Assembly (NCBI GenBank): GCA_016081115.2
Contig: JABTTQ020002186.1
Span: forward strand, 1-64,000
DNA length: 64,000 nucleotides
From: Rehmannia glutinosa
Lineage: Eukaryota > Streptophyta > Magnoliopsida > Lamiales > Orobanchaceae
Direction: 5' to 3'
The notes beneath the pieces are model-generated. The model was given only the letters and a program-made list of their open reading frames with translations. It ran no database searches and was not told where the DNA came from. Each line of letters begins with the position of its first letter. Position 1 is the stretch's first letter. Position numbers and translations under genes: made by a program. Below are positions 46,066-57,161 of this stretch, piece after piece.

Positions 46066-47389
46066 GTGACAAGGGCTACAATGTTGGATTCAACATGGGT
46101 ATATGCCAAATCAAGGATATTGAATCAAATGAAGTTGTCTTTGCAAGGAAGTAGACGAGAAGAATATGTATGTAGTGGATTGGTCAACCGCAACACCCAA
46201 AGACTGTCTACTAGCAAAAAACAGCACAATCAATCAAGTTGGTTGTGGCACAAAAAGTCGAGTCACCTGAATTTCAAAACAATTAACAAGCTGGCAAGAA
46301 GTCATCTTGTAGAAGGACTTCCGGACTCAAAGTATACAAAAAGGAAAGTATATGTGATGCATGTCGAAGGAAAACAAATCAAGTCGTCATTCAAAGAAAA
46401 GACATGCCCATCCTCAACAAGAATATTGCATCCGCTTCATATGGATCTATTTGGCCCAAAGTGGAACCCAAAGATAAGTGGAAAGAAATACACCTTGGTG
46501 GTAGTAGATGACTATTCAAGATATACATGGACAATATTCATGTGTAAGAAGAAAGAAACTCTACAAAAACTACCACACGGTGATGAAAAGGATTCAAAAT
46601 GAGAAGAGTCAAACCATTATCAAAATAAGATCGATAGAGGAACCGAGTTTGTAAATGGAATAATAACTCAAGATTGTATAGAGAATGGTATTGGTCATGA
46701 ACTATCAGCCAGCAAGGACTCCACAATGAGAATGGAGTTGCGAAAGAAGGAGCAGAACCCTCAAAGAAGCAAAGAAGGACCATGTTAGTCAAGCGGGGTT
46801 ACAAAAAGATTTTGGGGTCAAGCAATCAACACGACTTGCTACACCCAAAACAGATGTATGATAAACAGGATTAACCGACAAAGACTCCCTATGAGATATG
46901 GATGGAAGAAAACCAAATGTTGCATACTTTAGAATATTTGGATGTAAATGCTTCATTCACAACAATGGCAAAGACAACCTAAAGGCTTTTGATGCTAAAG
47001 TCGATGAAGGTATCTTCTTAGGGTACTCGGTGAAAGCAAAGCCTAGAATACTTAACAAAAGAACTATGGTTACTGAAGAATCCATTCATGTAGTATTCGA
47101 TGAGCCAAATGTAAATGGGGAAGACATTGAAGAGTCGGTTGATAAGTCGAATCATCCAACCTTACTGAGAAGAGTCCTATCTTTGTCAAGCCAAGGCGGG
47201 GATTATCAATTCGAAGAAGATGAGATAGTGAATCTCAAAAGCGGTGGAAAATCTGCGGTGAGTGATCACGAGAGAGCGACCACAAAGAAACACGGTGCGC
47301 AAGTCGATGAATCCGGCCTAACTTACTCCAACCCGACGTAAGATGGCCGAGAGGCCATCCACCGTAACTTGTCATTGGAGATATAAGAG
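46066..47389 (+). pseudogene. Element II integrase
   Basis: The pre-integrase reads LWHKKSSHLNFKTINKLARS followed by HLVEGLPDS (46240-46330). Then come HMDLFGPKW (first Asp, 46440) and VVVDDYSRYTWTIFMCKKKE. The second Asp block is shifted: element I has IRSDRGTEF, here IKIRSIEEP arises from loss of bases near 46630. The Glu block is also scrambled (TPQ…ENGVAK). KPNVAYFRIFGCKCFIHNNG and FLGYS (46915-47030) are intact. Without correction the integrase lacks its second Asp in frame. Confidence 0.85.
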
Positions 47390-48973
47390 AAGGTGTCAAG
47401 ACAAGATCGAACCCAACAAGAAGCAATGTTCACATGCTTCATCTCGCAAATAGAGCCCAAAGATGTGTCACAAGCATTGGACGACACACATTGGATTCAA
47501 GCTATGCAAGAAGAGTCAATCGAGTTTGAGAGAAATAAAGTATGGGAATTAGTACAAAGACCCATACATCAAAATGTTATTGGAACCAAATGGGTATTCG
47601 TAAATAAGATGAACGAGGAAGGTTACGTGGTAAGAAACAAAGCAAGACTGGTAGCCAAAGGATATTGCCAAGAAGAAGGGATAGATTTTGATGAAACATT
47701 TGCCCCTCGTAGCAAGATTGGAAGCTATAAGGATGTTTCTTGCCTATGCGACTCACAAGAATTTCTTTGTATATCAAATGGATGTAAAAAGTGCATTCTG
47801 AATGGTTTATTGGAAGAAGAAGTGTATGTTGAACAACCTCCAGGATTTGAGCAGAAGACTCTTGGAGATAAGGTATACAAACTCAAGAAAGCCTTGTATG
47901 GATTGAAACAGGCACCCGAGCATGGTATGATACCTGTCACAATTCCCGATGAAAATGGATTCACAAAAGGAAAAGTAGATAGAACACTTTTTAATTCAAG
48001 ACAAGAAGAGTATCTTGCTTGTTCAAATATATGTGGATGACATCATTTTTGGATCCACTAACACAAAGAGTGTGAAAAATTCTCAAACCTCATGCAAAGT
48101 AAATTTGAAATGAGCATGATGGGAGAGCCGACATTCTTCCTTGGACTTCAAGTGAAACAGTGAAGGATGGAACCTTCATAAGTCAAACAAAGTACACCAG
48201 AGATTTAATGAAGAAATTTGGTATGGAGGAGAAGTCTTCAGTAAAAATACCAATGAACACATCACCAAAATGGACATGGATGCGGATGGCAAGCCTGTAG
48301 ATCAAACAAGATCTGAGCACTTATTGGATCATTGCTCTATCTCACGGCTAGCAGCCGACATCACCTTTCTTTGTAGGTGTATGTGCAAGATTTCAATCTG
48401 CTCCAAAAGAAAGCCATATGACAAAGAACTAAGACTAAGAAAATATTGAGATACTTGAAAGGAAGCCAAGAAGTAGGCCTATGGTATCCAAAGGAAGGTG
48501 GATTCAAGCTAATTGGCTATTCGGACTCGACTATCTTTGAAATGCAGAGTGGACAGAAGAGCACTTCGTGCACTGTCAAATGCTAGGAAACAGACTAATT
48601 TCTGGTTCAAGAAGAAGCAAAACTCAATAGCCACCTCTACAGGCGAGGAATACATAGCTGCATGGGCAAATTGTTTGTGCCCAAGTCCTATGGATGAGAC
48701 AAGAAACGGTGAGAGATTATGAAGTTGAAGAAAAAGAAATTCCAATCATGTGTGATAACACAAGTGCCATTGCAATCACTCAAAATCTGTGTTGCACTCA
48801 AGAACAAAACATATTGATGTCGATATCATTTCATAAGAGATCATGTTGAAAAGAAGGACATTATCTTGGAATATATCTCAACCGATAAACAACTAGCCGA
48901 CATCCTCACAAAACCATTATGTGAGTCAAGATTTGAAGAACTCAAACATGAGTTGGGGTTAATTGAGTGGTGA
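47390..48973 (+). pseudogene. Element II reverse transcriptase and RNase H
   Basis: An open frame at 47393-48040 covers SQALDDTHWIQAMQEESIEF, NKVWELVQRP, GTKWVFVNKMNEEGYVVRNK, GIDFDETFAP and LKKALYGLKQAPE. The palm motif is interrupted (QMDVKSAF is split at about 47775). YVDD is at about 48028, in the next frame. The tail of RNase H shows KKQNSIATSTGEEYIAA (48613-48660) and LEYISTDKQLADILTKPL (48869-48920), ending LGLIEW-stop at 48973. RT copies the RNA and RNase H removes it. The gene is broken in at least five places. Confidence 0.88.
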
Positions 48974-49528
48974 CATTGAGACGAATCAAAGAAGAGAATT
49001 AGAACAGAAAAGGAGTGAAAAAGAGCCGAAAACGAAAATCACTCAATAAAGAATCACCAGTCGGAAGAAAAGACTACACCAAGTCGGTGATAGCCGAGTC
49101 GCTAAGAGAAGCTGCGAGGAGTAGAGTTAAATCGGCTAAGAGATAAGTGAATAACTTATGAGCAAAGTGACAAAAACGCAATCGTTTTGACTTAGCGGGA
49201 ATGTTTTAAGGAACACGTCAAAGATAATGATAATGTGTACGGACATAAAGCCGCACACTAAGCTTATGATTGGATATAAATGCCGCATTAAATACGAGAC
49301 GTGAAATGCTCAATAGGCGTGCGAAATCCAAGCCGTTGATTTCGATCACAATTCAAAACCGTATGCACGCCCTTTCATAAACCATATTTAAACCATTTTT
49401 CGTCCGTTTTCTCTCACACTTCTAAAAACTGTTCAATCTCTTTCTCTCAAAAGGCAAAGGCAAATACTCTCGAAACCCTATCAACCTTCAAATCAATTTT
49501 CGAGTTTTTCCTTGAAATAACTCGAGAA
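48974..49528 (+). other. Spacer between pol and third ORF, element II
   Basis: No ORF recognised. It matches the corresponding 56627-57161 spacer of element I in places (gattggatataaatg; ccgttgat). A TATA-like tcataaaccatatttaaacc precedes the ORF by about 150 bp. It could carry a promoter or splice acceptor for the third ORF. Confidence 0.45.
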
Positions 49529-52500
49529 ATGGCACCAACTTATGACTTTACCAAGTTAGGAAAGCAAATCCACACCGGTTCAACGGTGGATTTCGACGGA
49601 ATGGTGAAGCAGGGGTCCGAAACAACACCCTGGTGAAGAAAAATGAGAAGTCGGAAACGACCGGACTAAAACCGTTTCTAACGCTGGAACATCCTATGAC
49701 CTATGTGGAGGAGGTCGCACAATTCTACGTGAATGCCGAGATTCACGATGAGGGAATCAAGTCATCTGTTCACGGAAGCGGTGACTATCACCGCCAAGGA
49801 TTTGGTGAATATTGCTCACTACCGCCAGAAGGAGCAATCGAGATTAAGGAAGCGATGTCAACTTGGCCGACGCATGGAAAGAGATAGCCAAGTCCGACTT
49901 TTTGCCGATAAAATTATATACACAAAGCAAACAAGAGATCATTGAAAGGAGGATTATCACAAATTGTTGGACATAGTTGCCAAATGTATCGACATCAAAT
50001 TTGGCGACTTTGACCAACTATCAAAGGCAAAGCCGATTGTGATGGCTGCAATAATCGAAGAAAAGAGAAGATAAACTGGCGAGTTTATCTACAAAGCAGA
50101 TCTGCCAAAACGCGTGGGAACAAGTCCTTCAAAGAAGATGGCACATTTGGAGGTTCCCTAGGATATGGCCTGGTGATTGGCCGGCTATTGGAGGTGAAAG
50201 GAGTACCTCTTAGACATGGGAAGGCTTTCCATGTCAACAAGAGAATGTTCGAGCTAACCTCTCTGGTGCTCGAAGCGAGCTTACGCCAAGAGAGCCGACA
50301 CGGTGAGGGGGAATCGGTGACCCAAGACACAAATGCTTCCTCTCGGCCAAGAAGAAAGTTGCCCCCGCGCTGCCAAGAAGATCGCCCCCCGCAAAGAAAG
50401 AAAACCAAACATGCTCCCGCCCCTGCAGCAGAGTCACCGCCCAAAGCCAGCCGTGTCACCGCCCCTGCAGCAGCGGTCGAGAAGGACTTCCAAATACCTT
50501 CTCCGATCGTCAAAAGGAGGAGAACGACAAGCCTAGACGGCCGGCTCCTCGAAACAAACACCAGACCGGCCCCAGCCGCCCAAGACTCGAGGACACCGCC
50601 TCGAACCAGAAATTCCCCGGTACAAACCAGAGACGAAGAAGACTTGTCAAGCGGTCCGAACAGGAGAAACCAGCTAAGTCGGTTACTCGGCTAGCACATA
50701 TACCGGAGACTTGGGGAAGTAGAATCTCCAAATATAGTTGATGAACCAGCCAAGTCTGCTGAAGGCGATCAGCAGAGGCAACCAAGACACACTGTTGTAG
50801 CTCATACTGGTGAAGCACAAGAAGAACCAGCCCAAGCAGAGATAGTGATGTAATGATCCTCTCTCCACCTTACCCGGACATCCAAAATCGTCTGCGTGAG
50901 TGGAGAAAATGGAAGCCGAGCAAGTCAAGGGAAAGCAGTTCCAACTACCGAGTTCATAGAAGAAGAAGAGGAACTCGCTAAATTTCCTTGGATTATCTAT
51001 GTGTGCTCCCAGCTCTAGATGAAGACAATCGCATGGATATTCTCGCAGATCTACAAGGACAGGAGAGAGAGAAAAGCAAGTCTGAAGAAGCCGAAGCACG
51101 TGAAAAGGCAAGCATCCGCCCTATCTCCGGCACCACGTAACACACACATCCTCTCCTTGATGTCTTCTCCGAAAGTGACGAGGAACGAGAGAATCCGCGC
51201 GCCACGAGAAGAGTTGCAGATGCAGCAAGCATTGCATGAATCAAGAATCCTTCACGAGCAAAGACGATGGAGGGACCAGGAGAGTCCTCGAACACACCTG
51301 AAATCGATCCAATGGGAGTGGTTCAAACAAATAGCCACCGATGTTCCGCTACCACTTCCTCACCACGAAGAAGGCAATAAGGAAATGGCGATGAAACTAG
51401 GATAGTGGGGACCCCAGTCGAGCCAACCCCTATTGAAGGTGTGCTACCACCGCCCCAACTAATTTGAACCATCAATTGAAAAGCGGGAGTCCGGAGACGA
51501 GTGACCCCACTCCAAGTCACTCGGTGGTGCGCCACCGGGGGAAACTCCTCCACTGCAGCAAGGTCGGAGGATGCTGCAGATGACTCGACAAAGAAGCAAG
51601 GAGGCGAAGAAGAGAAATTACAATCACAAGAAGAAAAGCAAGTTGCCATCAACGAAGCTCGAGGCGATTGAGACTGTCTCGGTGAGGTGCCAACCGCTCG
51701 AAGGCTAATGACGCTGCGATGCGATCGAGGCACGAGGAAGGAATGTACCACAGGAGTTAACACTGGCGATGAAAGTGCAATCCATGGGGTTGAGACTCCA
51801 ATGGATGCCATCTGTAGAAGACCCTAAGACAGTGACATCGTAGAAAGGGAGGACAAGGCCTCGCAGCAAAGAGAGACCGCCGGAGAAATGAAGGCCACGG
51901 GAGGTTGAGACTTCCGGGGTAAAGAGGTCAAGTAGAGAACATCCCTCCCGCAATCATCGACCCATCCGAGAAGGAGATCGGCGCACTTCATGATTCCCAG
52001 GACAACCCCGATGTCACTTTTCCGGGATCGGAAGGCGAAGAAGAAGAAGTCGAGTCAACCCCATGACAAATCCAAAATACTCATTGCGGATGTTCCGAGG
52101 CACGAGCAAGTCGATCCCAAGACTACTCGTCAAACTTTTAACTTTGATGATGAGCCACCACTAGAAATCTCATCATCGTCCGATGACGCTTTGAAAAGGC
52201 CGAGGACAAGTCTCGAAATGGAAAAATCATTTGAGACCAACGAAGTCATTAAACAAGTTGAGGCTCAAAGAAGTCGGGTCCACCGCACAATGTAACCCCG
52301 GTGAACAAGAGACTACCGCTCGGGCTCCTCAAGCCGCAGCAGATCGATTCCCAAAAGAACTTCACGCGCACCGCTCATCATCGAACAGATCCCGGTTGGC
52401 GGTGATGATTCTTTTGTAGAATCTTTCCCTTTCTCACCGGAGATACGAGAACTCCACGAAGAGTCGAAAATGAACAAGCACGCTATCACGGACCACCTCC

Positions 52501-54011
52501 TGTTCTTCCAACAGACACCATTGTTCCACCAACTATGACTTCGATCTTTGTATGGCCATCACCGCAATGAAGAAGAATCACCAAGCTCGAGAAGTGTTCA
52601 AGGCACTCTTGCCGAGATTGAAAGGATGGAGAGGCATCGGCCTCTTTGGACATGCGATTGGATAACAGAGATGCCACCCTTACGGCCCGATTTAAGAGGC
52701 ATAATGATTCGAATAAGGGAATGGTGGCAACAACAAAGAAACAATGCGTGTGGAACGGTGAGATACTCGGACAATTGTTCAACAAGTCGCTGGTGTGGTG
52801 GAGAGTCAAAAACCGATGCCAAGACAAAGCCGAGAGAACATATTGAGCATATGCATGAAGCTCACACGCCGAAATCAAGGCCGCTGCGTGAGCAACATAC
52901 ACATGATCTCGGCGTTTGGAAGAACATATGACAAGAAAATTCAGCCTTCTCACGGGTGAGATGAAGCCGATTTCCGAGAATCCAACGCTACTCGACCAAT
53001 TCGGCCGCATACAACGCAGCAGACTTGAAGCGAGTAACTCAACCATCGAAGACTTCGACTTTATGCTTGCCAAAGATGTTCCCGGGGTTCCTCTATCCTT
53101 TGATGATGCCAAAAAGGGGGAAGAGGAATACCTTAAAGCAAAGAAAAATCTAAAAGAAAAAGAAAAGAAGCGGTGAAGTCGGGAAAATCGGTGAGGAAGT
53201 CTTAAAACGAAGAAGAAAGGAAAACATGTTGAGGGGGAAGGATCGCAGATGTAACATTGATGATTGCACAAACTCCTCAACAGGGTCTGTCACGGTGACA
53301 TTATAAGCGGCAAACTCCCTCGTGACTCGCCACTCCAACACACTTTGTATCTATGGCCGAGAAGAGAAAAGCAATTGAAGCGGGGATGAAGGAAGTGGAA
53401 GGAAGAATGGATGCCAGGGTGATGAACATCTTGAAAGAACATGGAGGCATTCCGGTTGACAGAGACATGTATGCCATTTCGGATGTCGGGACAGAGCCAA
53501 GATCGATTGACGAATTCAAAACGCTCGAATCAAGGATATTTTGCAAACATGTCCATGGCTCAAGCTTGGGACTGTCTTGGGAAAAGGGTCTCACATTATG
53601 TGAAGAAGCCGACAGAGACAATGAGACTTAAGCGATCACTCTGCTGGTCACTCGCTAGTCAATCACCGGAAGAAGAAGACCCCAAAGACAAAGATACGCC
53701 CGAGAGATAGAGGAAGAAGCGTGAGTGGAGGAAGAAGCTTGACCTAGGCCTCGCCCAAGAATATTGAATACGTAGATCCGGGGAAAGAAAGGAGGGATCA
53801 TTGGGGTGGGCTTGACCAAGTGGCGAATTTGCGAGTGGCTAAAACTAACGCCGAGTATGTAAAGAGAATAGGAAGAAAACAAAAGACAAACTCGGCTATG
53901 GCGGAGAGAGACGAGGAAAGAACAAGGAAAGATGAAGCCGCCAGGAAGGCATATGAGAAGAAAAAGAAAGCGGTGACGACGAGAGAAAAAGAGGAGAAGA
54001 GAAGAAGATGA
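49529..54011 (+). pseudogene. Element II third ORF (Sirevirus ORF3 type), broken
   Basis: The ATG at 49529 (MAPTYDFTKLGKQIHTGSTV) matches the start of the element I ORF3. Conserved blocks are GYGLVIGRLLEVKGVPLRHG (about 50162-50222) and VNKRMF. A Lys/Pro/Ala-rich basic stretch follows (about 50290-50480). An acidic middle and coiled-coil segments come next: EIERMERHR near 52613, the KEKEKKR stretch near 53150, and a block around DVGTEPRSIDEFKTLES (53480-53530). The C-terminus is very Lys/Glu/Arg-rich, ending KEEKRRR at 54011. The length of about 4.5 kb equals that of element I. Function unknown. Sirevirus third ORFs have been called envelope-like, but I see no signal peptide or membrane span here. 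Confidence 0.72.
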
Positions 54012-54120
54012 TGAACAAGATGAAAGAAGGAGAACGAAGGAGATGAATGAAGTGTTCTTTGCCCAACCCTTCGTGTATTTTATCATGTAAATACATACAA
54101 TGTAAGTCTTCGTATAAAGC
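54012..54120 (+). other. 3' untranslated region of element II, first part
   Basis: Begins gatgaagtgttcttt-like sequence and includes aacccttcgtgtattttatc, matching 61710-61760 of element I. The MITE follows directly. Confidence 0.5.
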
Positions 54121-54517
54121 AATGTTGTAAAAATCGGCCCAGCGGCCGCTAGGCGCCGACTAGGCGCTAGCGCCCCAAAGCCGACCCGATTTTCCGGAAA
54201 TCGGCCAAAAAAAAATCGTCTGGGGCAAAAATCGGCCTAGGCGCCCGCCAGCGGGCTAAAGCGGAAACCGGCCCAGGCGGGCGCCAGCGGCAAAGCGAAA
54301 AAAAATCGCAAAAAAATCGGGAAAAAATCGGTCTCAGGCGGTCTAGTCGGAATAAATTGGCCAAAAATCGGGAAAAATCGGCCAAAATACAAAAAAAATG
54401 AAAAAATAAGAAAAATTTGGGCTTTTCTAGGCGCCGTCTAGGCGCCCTAGGCGCCCGCTAGCGCCCTAGGCGCTAGGCGCCCGTTTCGCCGGCGCGCTAG
54501 CGATTTTCGCAACCTTA
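54121..54517. mobile_element. GC-rich hAT-like MITE with ggcgcc repeats
   Basis: The left end reads aatgttgtaaaaatcggccc and the right end, inverted, reads aaggttgcgaaaatcgctag. The interior is rich in ctaggcgcc and ggccgc words and in aaaaaatcg words. Directly outside are tataaagc (54113-54120) and aataaagc (54518-54525), seven of eight identical, a plausible hAT-type target duplication. The base composition contrasts sharply with the flanks. No ORF is expected. Confidence 0.68.
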
Positions 54518-54720
54518 AATAAAGCTATAAACTCTTTATTTTCAAAGTATAGACAAAATGTGCTCACGATATACACCTTGTGCTTGATTGTGTAAAAGAA
54601 CAGAATGATATGATCAATAAACAGAGATCTATTCTATGCATACATTCTATGTCACTACACTATCTCAGTATGTATCTTTCTTTGTTTGCATTTTTGAATG
54701 AATTAAGTTTTGGCATCATC
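54518..54720 (+). other. 3' untranslated region of element II, second part
   Basis: AT-rich, with atgatatgatcaataaa and ttaagttttggcatcatc; both are also found before the polypurine tract of element I (61888-62010). Confidence 0.55.
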
Positions 54721-54733
54721 AAAAAGGGGGAAA
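54721..54733 (+). promoter_or_regulatory. Polypurine tract of element II
   Basis: aaaaagggggaaa immediately before the 3' LTR start (54735). Confidence 0.85.
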
Positions 54734-54734
54734 T

Positions 54735-56278
54735 TGTTAGGAATTTTATTGTTTAGATTTTGATGAATGCCATGTAAAACTTAGAATAGAAAGTTGGCTC
54801 CCAATTCTTGTTGTAAATTGTATTGTAACAATTAGAGCCGCAAGCCGAGTTAAGTCGCCTACGCCCCAACATGCAAGAAGTCAATCAAGACTGAAGGAAG
54901 ACTCGCCGCGAGACAGTGAGTATGGCAAGAAGAGTAGACGGGAACTCTCTTGGAGAAACTTGGTGAGATGCGGTGAGTGGAGCACTAGCCAAGTCAACTC
55001 AAGAAAAGCCAAGTCTCAAGTTGAAGTGACGGAGAAGAGTCATCCAATGATTGGAAGTCGACTCTAAGTCACCTGGGAAAGCAAGGAAATGCGGTCAAGT
55101 CGAGATAATCGAAAAGAACGCGTTTGACGTAAATCAAGAGATTTACTTAAACAAGTAATATCTCCATACCACCTTTCTGAGTGCTCGGTCCCGAAGCGTG
55201 CAAATGGAATGAACCAATGGGAAGCACTACACCGTGTCGAACTCAAAAGGTGAAAGAACAATTCATACGAGGAAATGGCAATTCCAAGAAGCGCAAGCCA
55301 ACGATCGCAAAGTGACTTTCAAAAATAAGCCTATCTCTTCAACGGGCAAATTTTTGAAAGTTCACTATAAAAGGCGAGGAGTTTGTTTGAGAAAAGATGA
55401 TGCATGAATGACACATACGTGAGCTATACAAGTACATTAGAAAAATCTGAAACAATCTCAATCCTCAAGCCTACACTTCAAGTACATCAATCCAACACTC
55501 ACTGTGAAGGAAAGAGAACTTCAACCGAGTTGAAGAGGAAGATACTTAAAACAAGGGGTCTACATTCGGGAAGGATTGTAGAAAGGTTCAAGGTGAACCA
55601 AGTCTTAAACTTTTGGAGGGCTTCGTGATCAAATCCAAAGAGCTTGAGCAAGTGAGTCAGTAGTAGCAAGCGGCCTGCCCTGTGAAGAAGTCGAGTCGTC
55701 GAGAAGCCACGGTGAGTGATCAAGGCGTCTCGTGATCGAGTCTCAAAGGATCAAGGATCAAGTTTGTTGTGATCAAGACTTGTATCCGGACTGTTACCAC
55801 TTTGTAAACCGATCATTACTTAGTGGATTCCTCCGGGAGTTGGAGAAGAGAGGAGTAGAAGAATTACCCCATCTTCGAACCTCTATAAAAACTTTCTTGT
55901 GTCATTTACATTTCAAAGATTTAAATTCCGCACTTTTAATTGCTTATATCTCACGATAAATTTGCTATCCATTTGATAACTTATAAGTACTAAATCAAGC
56001 TCTAAAATCTTGCTTAATCAAACTTAAGGGTGTTAAGTCTTCCAATAAAAATAAAACCACAGTCAAGTTGAATTTTAGCCTTGGTGAGTTACTCCATCAA
56101 TGGCTCACCAGAAATCTGTTGAGAGATTAACTCTCTTGAGTGACTAATTCAACTGTCCATCAAGGACACAATTGTGTTGAATCAACTCAGAGATTTAAAA
56201 GGACTAAATCGAAAATTTGGTAAGGTTTATTCAACCCCCCCCTTCTAAACCTTACACTTACACCCCTTGGGACCTACA
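54735..56278 (+). repeat. 3' LTR of element II (1544 bp)
   Basis: Pairs with 41810-43353. It contains cactataaaaggcgagg (TATA box at 55366-55372). Its inner words differ from the 5' LTR mainly where the latter has CAG or CTG. Confidence 0.95.
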
Positions 56279-56626
56279 ATTGCAACATCCACAACTGAAG
56301 CTGAGTACATAGCGGCAGGCAGCTGTTGTGCACAAATTCTCTGGATGAGACAACAACTAAGAGATTATGATGTTGAAGAAAGAGAAATTCCAATTATGTG
56401 TGATAACACGAGTGCCATAACAACCACTCAAAATCCAGTATTACACTCAAGGACAAAACATATTGATGTCAGATATCATTTCATAAGAGATCATGTTGAA
56501 AAGAAGGATATCACATTGGAATATATCTCAACTGACAAGCAGTTAACCGATATTTTCACAAAGCCATTATGTAAATCACGATTTGAAGAACTCAAGAATG
56601 AATTGGGATTAATTGAGCTGAGTTAG
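56279..56626 (+). pseudogene. Element I RNase H, distal part
   Basis: Direct continuation of 41809. The frame reads IATSTTEAEYIAAGSCCAQI, WMRQQLRDYDVEEREIP, MCDNTSAI, TKHIDVRYHFIRDHVEKKDI, LEYISTDKQLTDIFTKPL, ending LGLIELS-stop. It includes the conserved EAEY and CDNTSA blocks of copia RNase H with the late catalytic Asp. The first five bases are the duplicated target of element II. The part 3' of the insertion is open and well conserved. Confidence 0.92.
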
Positions 56627-57161
56627 AAGTTCAGAAGATTCCACATAGCTTGGAAATAAGGAAAGAAATATCAAAAGAAACAAGTTTCACATCACAGCTA
56701 AGTGAAACAGCTAAGCCGGATACACAGTTGCATTGAGTTAGCTGTCAGCGAAGTTAAGTCAAGACAAGGAGCTGAGTTATTTTAAAGAAGAGAGCTGGAA
56801 ATGACAAATTATTTGTAATGATGTCGTTTTGAAGAAGCTGGAATGGTTTATCATTAAGCATCATACATGATCACGCAAAATGAGGAAAAAGCTGCAATTA
56901 TGTCCATGATTGGATATAAATGTTGTCGCATTAAATATGGAGAGATAATGTGGTTTTAAATACGTGATCCTAACCGTTGATATTGATCAATTGATTCAAA
57001 TTCCCTAATCTGTCTCTTCAAGTCATATATAAACAAAAATCAGCTCTATCTCTCTCCTCACGCGTACAAACATCTTCAAACCAGCAAAAGAAATTCTCTG
57101 CAAAACCCTATTTTTCAAAATTGAAATTCTTTGTTTCTTCCAGAGACTATCTCAAGCAAAA
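56627..57161 (+). other. Spacer between pol and third ORF, element I
   Basis: No ORF recognised. It contains agctgagt words, gattggatataaatg, and a C/T-rich stretch (tctctatctctctcctca) about 110 bp before the ORF3 start. Confidence 0.45.

Larger units (their letters stand above)
41810..56278 (+). mobile_element. Sirevirus-like copia element II, inserted in element I
   Basis: LTRs 41810-43353 and 54735-56278 are both 1544 bp and run from tgttaggaat to gggacctaca. The target duplication attgc is perfect (41805-41809 and 56279-56283). The junction restores the RNase H reading KKQNSIATSTTEAEY of element I. The domain order matches element I, with a third ORF and tail of the same type. LTR and internal sequences are clearly different from element I, so it is a sister family. 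It is riddled with frameshifts and motif changes, many following a CAG/CTG to CG-word pattern. Confidence 0.95.

Noticed and set aside
52486..53280. Minus-strand open frame of 264 codons
   Set aside because: It lies antisense to ORF3 of element II, is rich in Ser/Phe/Leu as expected for the complement of Lys/Glu-rich coding sequence, and shows no domain. Similar antisense frames occur at 50085-50561, 51323-51811 and 53655-54122.
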